Source of the DNA: Bacteroidales bacterium
GTDB taxonomy: Bacteria; Bacteroidota; Bacteroidia; Bacteroidales; VadinHA17
Assembly: GCA_025454755.1 (NCBI GenBank)
Contig: JALONV010000011.1
Span: 1 to 64,000 of the forward strand
DNA length: 64,000 nucleotides
Reading direction: 5' to 3'
The position numbers and the translations under genes were made by a program. Under the pieces are notes generated by a model. That model saw nothing but the letters and a program-made list of their open reading frames with translations, made no database searches and was not told the DNA's origin. Below are positions 38,335-43,917 of the stretch, piece after piece; the first letter of the stretch is position 1; each line of letters opens with the position of its first letter.

Positions 38335-38934
38335 GTGGATTTTAAAGAAGCATCAAAACTCGGCTCATGCCTCTCTAAGGATTATGCCGAAGGTCTTTTC
38401 AGGCTCCTTGTTACATATGAAAGCATTTCATCATCTGAAGCAGCTTCACGTCTGAACCTCCATATTAAAACCGTTCAGGATTTTATGGAAGATCTGTTCA
38501 GCCTTCAGATACTGGACAGGGAAGAAGTATATGAGGGAAAGCGCCCCTATTTCAGATATAAGCTGAAGGTGAAAAAAATATTCTTTGAAATTGACCTGGA
38601 GTCATTTCCCGGGGATGAACCTGTTACTGATGCCAGGTTAAATCTGAAGATCAGGGAAAGAAAGAATGCCGGAGTAAGGTTTACAACATCCAGAAGCAAT
38701 GATTATATAAGTAATGTTGTTATATGGGCGGGTGAAGGCCGTAACCGGACAGAAAGAAAAATCAATCTTTCGATGCCGCAGGGCAAATTCTTATTTCACC
38801 TGCCATTCCCGACCGCTGATTTTATAACCGTAAAGGATATCATGAATAAAGCCGGTATTGATGATACAAATACACCCGAGATTGTTGATATCGTATTTGT
38901 AATGATTGAGTTCGGGGTAATAGAAATCCTTTAA
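38335..38934 (+). CDS. Predicted winged-helix protein
   Basis: 199 residues starting at GTG 38335. Residues about 15-75 look like a winged helix-turn-helix: SSEAASRLNLHIKTVQDFMEDL then a wing around RPYFRYKL. The remainder is a basic alpha/beta region without a known family. Last gene of the operon, so it may control it or act on its products. It may also read signals from the cytoplasmic domains of the paralogous membrane proteins, which is speculation. Confidence 0.6.
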   Translation: MDFKEASKLGSCLSKDYAEGLFRLLVTYESISSSEAASRLNLHIKTVQDFMEDLFSLQILDREEVYEGKRPYFRYKLKVKKIFFEIDLESFPGDEPVTDARLNLKIRERKNAGVRFTTSRSNDYISNVVIWAGEGRNRTERKINLSMPQGKFLFHLPFPTADFITVKDIMNKAGIDDTNTPEIVDIVFVMIEFGVIEIL

Positions 38935-39041
38935 ATAACAAAGAGGTTAGTCATAATAAGTATTTCCGCCACCTTATCGTGTTTCATAAGTTTAATAATT
39001 TAACGATTGCCGCTATCTTTCTGAATTTTTAAGAATATAAT

Positions 39042-39072
39042 TTTGTGTACTCAATTTTGGAATAAATATCTG
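39042..39072 (+). promoter_or_regulatory. Decayed tRNA-Phe-type promoter, locus 2
   Basis: TTTG at 39042-39045, a 19-base spacer and AATATCTG at 39065-39072, followed by the shared leader GCAGTCCGAAAAGGAG. Confidence 0.6.
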
Positions 39073-39086
39073 CAGTCCGAAAAGGA

Positions 39087-39139
39087 GACTCAATAGCTCA
39101 TCATGATAACATCAGGTAACTATTGGTACGATTCCCGGT
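39087..39139 (+). pseudogene. tRNA-Phe relic 2, D-loop insertion
   Basis: CAATAGCTCA (39091-39100) is followed by about 21 bases of insert, then TTGGTA (the second half of the D-loop) and CGATTCCCGG, which resembles the T-arm. The anticodon arm is gone. The insert point is the same as in relic 1. Confidence 0.55.
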
Positions 39140-39197
39140 TATAATAATTTAATGAAAAAGGGTATTAATCGTTTTTTTTAATTAAGATTTATTTATT

Positions 39198-39233
39198 ACG
39201 CATTATTGCGTTACGCATTTATGCGTATATTTG
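39198..39233 (+). promoter_or_regulatory. Twin dyads overlapping the ATPase promoter
   Basis: ACGCA-TTAT-TGCGT (39198-39211) and TACGCAT-TT-ATGCGTA (39212-39227) lie side by side. The second runs into TATATTTG (39226-39233), an exact -7 element 17 bases before the ATG. The position suggests an operator, perhaps autoregulatory. A near copy follows the gene. Confidence 0.6.
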
Positions 39234-39250
39234 TAATTCAATTTCAAAAA

Positions 39251-40372
39251 ATGATAAAAAGAGAGAATCCCTTCAGGTATGGAATAGCTGTTGACTATCC
39301 CTATTTTGTTGACAGAGAGCAGGAATTGAAAGATTATTCAAAATGGCTTATCTCAGGTCAGAGTCTTGTTATCTACTCACCGCGCCGTTACGGGAAGACC
39401 TCCCTGATGCTCAAGCTTCTGAGGAAGCTTAAGCAGGAAGGGTATCATACTGTGTATATAGACTTTTTCAGGGTCACTTCACGGCGTCGTTTTGGAGAGC
39501 TGTATTATTCGGAAATATTGAAACAGCTGCCTTCGTGGCAAAAAACTATTAAAAAACTCTCATCGTTAACAATGAGGATCAGGCCTGTTATTTCAATTGA
39601 TGAGCAGGGAATGCCGGTTGTCAGCCTGAAATTCGGAGAGAGTCCCGGTTCTGAAGATATTACAGAACTGTTTGATCTGCCACAGAAACTGTCTGATAAA
39701 AAAAGATGGATAATAGTTTTTGATGAATTTCAGGAGATAAACCGGCTGAATGGCGACAGTTTCGAAAAGGAGATGAGAGCTTCGCTGATACATCATACGA
39801 ATGTGGGTTATGCATTTCTTGGTTCAAAGATGCATATGCTTCTGAATATGTTCACTCATGAGAACAGGGCATTTTATCAGTTCGGAAGAATTACTGAATT
39901 GAAAAAACTTCCTTTTAAAATTATGGAAGAATATTTGGAATCGGGATGTAAGAAAACAGGCATAAATATTAAAGAAGGTATTGCTGCCGGCATTATAAAC
40001 ACATGTGAGGCAATTCCTCATTATATCCAGTATCTTGCTTCGGCTTCGTGGGAAGAAGCTATTGAAAGTAAAGCAGATATCGATGAAGTTGTTCTGAGAA
40101 AGGCGGTGCAGAAAATATTAATCAACCAGACGGATTATTTTACTTCTCAATATGAGAGGCTTACATTGCATCAACAAAATGTACTGAAAGCCATAAGTAT
40201 AGAAAATAAGAACATTTTCAATACAGAATTCATGGAGAAATACAATCTGAATGCAATTTCATCTGTTCAGAGATCTGTGGAAAGGCTTTTAGCTGAGAGC
40301 ATCATTGTAAGGCAGCAAAACACATATTTATTTACAGATCCTTTTTTTAAAATGTGGCTCGGCACCGTATAA
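39251..40372 (+). CDS. AAA-family ATPase (STAND-like ATP-binding protein)
   Basis: 373 residues from ATG 39251; a start at 39206 would lie inside the dyads. Walker A is SPRRYGKTSL (about residue 48) and Walker B is WIIVFDEFQEI (about 155). A C-terminal winged-helix region (about 310-373, SSVQRSVERLLAES) completes the archaeal-type ATPase architecture, a group that is highly multiplied in Bacteroidota and usually of unknown role. A conserved start (ENPFRYG, YFVDREQEL) is typical. It stands alone, flanked by related palindromic repeats, as a cassette would be. Confidence 0.85.
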   Translation: MIKRENPFRYGIAVDYPYFVDREQELKDYSKWLISGQSLVIYSPRRYGKTSLMLKLLRKLKQEGYHTVYIDFFRVTSRRRFGELYYSEILKQLPSWQKTIKKLSSLTMRIRPVISIDEQGMPVVSLKFGESPGSEDITELFDLPQKLSDKKRWIIVFDEFQEINRLNGDSFEKEMRASLIHHTNVGYAFLGSKMHMLLNMFTHENRAFYQFGRITELKKLPFKIMEEYLESGCKKTGINIKEGIAAGIINTCEAIPHYIQYLASASWEEAIESKADIDEVVLRKAVQKILINQTDYFTSQYERLTLHQQNVLKAISIENKNIFNTEFMEKYNLNAISSVQRSVERLLAESIIVRQQNTYLFTDPFFKMWLGTV

Positions 40373-40387
40373 AAAGTGACCAACCTA

Positions 40388-40422
40388 TATTACGCTATAT
40401 TGCATTACGCATATATGCGTAA
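40388..40422. repeat. Downstream copy of the ATPase-flanking dyad repeat
   Basis: TATTACGCTATATTGC followed by the perfect 18-bp palindrome TTACGCATATATGCGTAA (40405-40422). Most bases match the upstream copy at 39195-39233 in the same orientation, so the ATPase gene lies between two direct repeats. The 40423-40570 stretch that follows holds nothing recognisable. Confidence 0.65.
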
Positions 40423-40577
40423 TATTTTTAAACCTTTAGAACAGCTTTAAAAGAATAGGTGATAAGTTAAGCGTGTGTAACGTATCAGACAAGATTGTCG
40501 AAGTCAAAATAAAAGATAATGAGAAAGTATTAAATTGCGTCTGGAAATTAGAATCATGCTAATTTTGATAACAAAGT

Positions 40578-40608
40578 TTTGCTAACTCAAATTTGACGGT
40601 TATATTTG
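40578..40608 (+). promoter_or_regulatory. Intact tRNA-type promoter, locus 3
   Basis: TTTG (40578-40581), a 19-base spacer, TATATTTG (40601-40608): exact consensus. The leader GCAGTCCGAAAAGGA runs into the tRNA relic. Confidence 0.8.
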
Positions 40609-40699
40609 CAGTCCGAAAAGGAGGTGCCATAGCTCAGTCGTCCCGTTCCGCAAGGCGGAACGAGGATCCACGAAAAACAAAGCAAATCAGAGATTTGCT
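40601..40699 (+). repeat. 99-bp exact repeat, copy 1
   Basis: Identical to 41205-41303. It covers the -7 element, the leader, the first 18 bases of a tRNA-Phe-like gene, a hairpin insert and a tail ending AGAGATTTGCT. The 28 bases before it are also nearly the same in both copies. Confidence 0.9.
40623..40699 (+). pseudogene. tRNA-Phe relic 3a, hairpin in the D-loop
   Basis: GGTGCCATAGCTCAGTCG (40623-40640) is a tRNA acceptor strand, D-stem and half D-loop. At 40641-40666 a hairpin of 11-12 bp (CCGTTCCGC/GCGGAACG core) replaces the rest. The tail has a second short inverted repeat (AGCAAATC/GATTTGCT). Confidence 0.7.
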
Positions 40700-40812
40700 T
40701 GCCATAGCTCAGTCGGTAGAGCAATGTTCCGATAGCTATCGGAATGAAAATCCATGTGTCCCCGTCCCGATAACTTCCCGATAACTATCGTGAGGGACGA
40801 TTCCTGGTGATC
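40700..40812 (+). pseudogene. tRNA-Phe(GAA) relic 3b, interrupted twice
   Basis: TGCCATAGCTCAGTCGGTAGAGCAATG, then an exact palindrome TTCCGATAGCTATCGGAA (40727-40744), then TGAAAATCCATGTGTCCC (anticodon GAA and variable loop), then a 33-base degenerate palindrome pair (40765-40797), then CGATTCCTGGTG (T-arm and acceptor). Without the inserts the tRNA-Phe order is plain, but anticodon and T stems are broken, so it is not functional. Confidence 0.7.
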
Positions 40813-40848
40813 AAAAAATCGATAATATTTACATTACATAAATTTACA

Positions 40849-41142
40849 ATGCAGATATTCTGTTATATCATTTATAGTGAAAGTATTGATCGATATTACA
40901 TTGGGTATACAACCGATATAAATGAGAGACTAAAGCTTCATAATGCCGGTCATTTTGGCGGTAAATCATATACTTCTAAGGCTACGGATTGGCTGATATT
41001 TTTATTAATTCCATGTGAGTCAGTGGAGCAGGCTATTTTTGTGGAGGCAAGGATAAAAAAGATGAAGAGCAGGAAATATATTGAAGATCTTATAAAGTAT
41101 CCAGAGATGATCAACAGGCTCAGGAATGACTTCAATAAATAG
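40849..41142 (+). CDS. GIY-YIG endonuclease-domain protein
   Basis: 97 residues from ATG 40849; an upstream GTG at 40807 would start within the tRNA relic. It is a single GIY-YIG domain: the strand pair CYIIYS and YYIGYT, Arg in NERLKLHN, and the metal-binding Glu in VEARIKKMKS. This is the stand-alone UPF0213/YhbQ-like size. Its position, 37 bases after a split tRNA-Phe and 40 bases before another promoter-tRNA copy, suggests a homing or site-specific role. A genomic maintenance role as in YhbQ relatives is the alternative. Confidence 0.88.
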   Translation: MQIFCYIIYSESIDRYYIGYTTDINERLKLHNAGHFGGKSYTSKATDWLIFLLIPCESVEQAIFVEARIKKMKSRKYIEDLIKYPEMINRLRNDFNK

Positions 41143-41181
41143 CTCATCCCTGGAGGCCTGGTGAATTTTTAAGGGTAAAGT

Positions 41182-41212
41182 TTTGGTAACTCAAATTTGA
41201 CTTATATATTTG
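41182..41212 (+). promoter_or_regulatory. Intact tRNA-type promoter, locus 4
   Basis: TTTG (41182-41185), 19 bases, TATATTTG (41205-41212): exact consensus again. Confidence 0.8.
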
Positions 41213-41303
41213 CAGTCCGAAAAGGAGGTGCCATAGCTCAGTCGTCCCGTTCCGCAAGGCGGAACGAGGATCCACGAAAAACAAAGCAAATCAGAGATTT
41301 GCT
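41205..41303 (+). repeat. 99-bp exact repeat, copy 2
   Basis: Every base equals 40601-40699. The two copies bracket the GIY-YIG gene, 505 bases apart. Confidence 0.9.
41227..41303 (+). pseudogene. tRNA-Phe relic 4, hairpin in the D-loop
   Basis: Same content as relic 3a: 18 tRNA bases, then the hairpin at 41245-41270. It is followed 16 bases later by a strong terminator, so a short transcript of about 120-130 bases may be made from this locus. The rest of the gap to 41550 holds nothing recognisable. Confidence 0.65.
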
Positions 41304-41319
41304 CACTTCTTTAAATTGC

Positions 41320-41357
41320 AAAACCCGTAAGATCAACGTCTTGCGGGTTTTTGTTTT
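41320..41357 (+). terminator. Rho-independent terminator, repeat copy A
   Basis: AAAACCCGTAAGA, loop TCAACG, TCTTGCGGGTTTT, then a T-rich tail. Thirty bases (41327-41356) are identical to 49961-49990, and similarity continues into a GGTGATAGAATCGGTGAT motif. Confidence 0.8.
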
Positions 41358-41550
41358 AAAGATGGTGATAGAATCGGTGATAGTTTTTGTAATGCACCAA
41401 ATATCAATGCATTACATATTTATTGTGCGTACTTAGTCACTTATTAGTTCTATATTATTTCGTAATTAAGTATTGCGTTCATGGCTAATCAAACAATTAT
41501 ATCAGTTCACAAAGGGGTGTAATGACTGAATTCCAACTAAAACAATTAGT

Positions 41551-42415
41551 TTATTTCTCCGATAGTTTATATGCCGCAACGCTTTTACTATTGAAAGTTG
41601 GTATAAGTAAAAGGTTTAATTTGGGAATGAATTCAATATCGGCGGAATTAATTTGTTGATCTAATGTTCTCAGCAATGTGACTTTTGTGTAATCAGGATT
41701 AATAAGGAATATTTCTCCATTCCAATCGGTAACAATATAATAGCCTTGAATTCCTGTAAAAGCAATTCCATCCCCTTTGTTGATTCCTTCGGTTAAAACA
41801 GTTTTAACTTTCGTTTTAATATCAATTGAGGCAAAATCCTTACTTCCCATTGAAGCAAGAAGAAGCCGGTCGCCATCAACCAAGAGTCCGTTGGGTAAAT
41901 TAAGTCCTTCTGTTAACCATTCTCTCATTTGGCCATTACTGTATTTGTATATTTTATTTGCATCAGAATCAGAAATATAAAGATTCCCATCAGCATCTGA
42001 TGTGATATCGTTTATTTTTGATTATTTGCCCTTTATTTATATCAATCACAATCAGCTCATCAACATCAGCTGTGTAAAGTGTATCATCAACTATAGCTAA
42101 TCCTTTCGGTGAGCTTAGTCCTTCTATCCAGCGTAAATTCAATATTTCTCCATTCGTATTAAGTCTGGAAATGAATCCATTTCCGTCTTTGAGTCGAGGT
42201 TCATAATTCAAATTGGAAACATATAAGACATCACGTTTTTCATCATAAATAACTGATTCAGGTACCATAAGAATAGTGTCTGTCTTCCATAATTCGACAA
42301 TTTTATACTGTTTAAAGAGTTCTTTTTCAGATTGATTTGTTGATTTTTTGTTTCCGGACCTGCAGGAAATCAAAACAATAATAATTAAGCTTATGACAAA
42401 TAATATATTTTTCAT
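41551..42415 (-). pseudogene. SMP-30/NHL-like beta-propeller lipoprotein, frameshifted
   Basis: Two abutting frames form one protein of about 287 residues. The first part has a lipobox (Leu-Ile-Ser-Cys, Cys18) and propeller strands (DVLYVSNLNY, GLAIVDDTLY). The second continues with GNLYISDSDANKIY, GLLVDGDRLLLAS and GYYIVTDWNGEIF. The break is in a short A-run (T-run at 42015-42019 on the plus strand), consistent with loss of one base. Restoring it joins the frames. It resembles gluconolactonase/SMP-30 proteins. Either a recent pseudogene or a sequencing error. Confidence 0.7.
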
Positions 42416-42756
42416 AGAATACTGTTTTACAAATATGTGTTAAATTTAAAAAGAAAAGGAAAATTATCAATAAGATCAAACCTTTTATCATTAAAGGTCA
42501 ATTTAGGTGGGACAAAAATTATCAGATTTTGCGACTTTTTTATGATATGGCTGGTAAATTGCAAAAGCCGGACATATTGACCACATTTGGCCAGTCAAAT
42601 TCCAAATTATATACACAGCTAAATATCAGGCATTTAACTCCGGCCAGGGATGGTTAATTTACTCCCGCTAAAGATGATCAGAGCAACTGGCTTCTCCAAT
42701 CAGCGAACAGTGTAGGCAGGAGTTGCAGATTATTGATAAACGTAAGCTGCAATATA
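42416..42756. other. Intergenic region, no gene
   Basis: 341 bases between two minus-strand genes. Only short frames occur. A stretch at about 42560-42600 (GGACATATTGACCACATTTGG) and another at 42498 (GGTCAATTTAGGTGGG) are vaguely like IS21-type ends, too degenerate to call. Confidence 0.4.
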
Positions 42757-43896
42757 TTAATTGATCGATGGTAATATATAGCTCTTCACCAGCCGTTCTG
42801 CTGTGCTCCATTGAAAATTGTCACCTTCTTTGAATTGATTCGTAAATACAACTACCAGATTCTGTTCGGGGAAAATAGTTATCCATTGTCCTCCAAATCC
42901 TACAGCTGAATAAGAATTTTCTGGGCTTACCCACCAGTGGTATCCGTAGTAGTAATCCGGGATATCATTTCGTTTAATATGTTTCGTCTGTGATATTTCT
43001 ATCCATTTCTGAGAAACTATCTGCTCTCCATCCCAAAATCCATATTTCAGGTACAAATAACCAAATTTAGCCATGTCGCGCGGTAACAGTTGAACACCGT
43101 TACCGCCTAAGGCTACTCCCCGGCTGTCGACGGGCCAGGAATATCTTTCTATTCCCAATGGCCTGAAAATATTTTCCAGTGCAAATGAGTCGGCTCTTAT
43201 TCCGGTGCTCTTTTTGATTATTGCAGATAAGACATGTGATATTCCCGTATTATAAGTGTACAATTCACCTGGTACAGCAACCATTTGCCTGTCCAGAACA
43301 AACTTTACCCTGTCACTGCTTGACACCCACTGGTTGAACGTGTTCCTCTCATCATTGTAATGATAATCCAGTTCATGCCAATCAAGTCCGGCACTCATAG
43401 TTAGCATATGCTTTAATGTGATCTTCTGTTTATCATCTGTCAGGTTCTCAATTTTATATTCCGGGAAAAACCCTGTCATAAGGGTATTTTCATCCTGAAG
43501 ATACTTCCGGTCAATCGCGATACCAATCAGGGCTGATGTCAGACTTTTAGTACAGGAATATACAGGTTGAAGGCTGTCAATTCCATACTTGTCGGAATAA
43601 TACTGTTCAGCAACTATATATCCATCTTTGACAATTAAAACGCTGTGAATATCGATATGTAATTTGAGAAGCAGAAGAATTTCTTCATTAAGTTCCTTTA
43701 GTTTTTCTGAATTCATACCAACCTCTTCCGGTTTGCAGGTTCTCCAGCTTTCCGTTGGCCAGTAATCGCCTGTGTATTCCCCTTTTGCAATGAACGCGGA
43801 AGACGGGTAGAGTGTATTCTCATTCTCCTTCTCACAACTGCAAACCAGAATGATACTGAATAAAGCAAGTGCTATTATCTTATAATATTTTTTCAT
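42757..43896 (-). CDS. Class C beta-lactamase-like serine hydrolase, lipoprotein
   Basis: 379 residues with lipobox Val-Cys-Ser-Cys (Cys21). The serine hydrolase fold has SxxK as Ser114-Cys-Thr-Lys117 and the YxN-type motif YNT in YTYNTGISH. The third motif is FGGQW, not KTG, common in non-lactamase members such as esterases and D-amino peptidases. Periplasmic or surface-exposed. It follows the TonB-receptor gene by 21 bases in the same direction, so it is probably under the ECF sigma factor. Its substrate may be the compound imported by the receptor. Confidence 0.87.
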   Translation of the reverse strand: MKKYYKIIALALFSIILVCSCEKENENTLYPSSAFIAKGEYTGDYWPTESWRTCKPEEVGMNSEKLKELNEEILLLLKLHIDIHSVLIVKDGYIVAEQYYSDKYGIDSLQPVYSCTKSLTSALIGIAIDRKYLQDENTLMTGFFPEYKIENLTDDKQKITLKHMLTMSAGLDWHELDYHYNDERNTFNQWVSSSDRVKFVLDRQMVAVPGELYTYNTGISHVLSAIIKKSTGIRADSFALENIFRPLGIERYSWPVDSRGVALGGNGVQLLPRDMAKFGYLYLKYGFWDGEQIVSQKWIEISQTKHIKRNDIPDYYYGYHWWVSPENSYSAVGFGGQWITIFPEQNLVVVFTNQFKEGDNFQWSTAERLVKSYILPSIN

Positions 43897-43917
43897 CGGG
43901 CTGTGCCAGGTAAATAA

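Noticed and set aside
40593-41436. Short frames over the tRNA-Phe relics (about 60-80 codons)
   Set aside because: They are translations of promoter and tRNA relic sequence (Ala-Ile-Ala-Gln-Ser-type products) that repeat because the 99-bp DNA repeats.
42495-42660. Degenerate IS21-type end
   Set aside because: Only scattered TTGACCAC/GGTCAATTTAGG-like words; no istA/istB remnants or flanking duplication.
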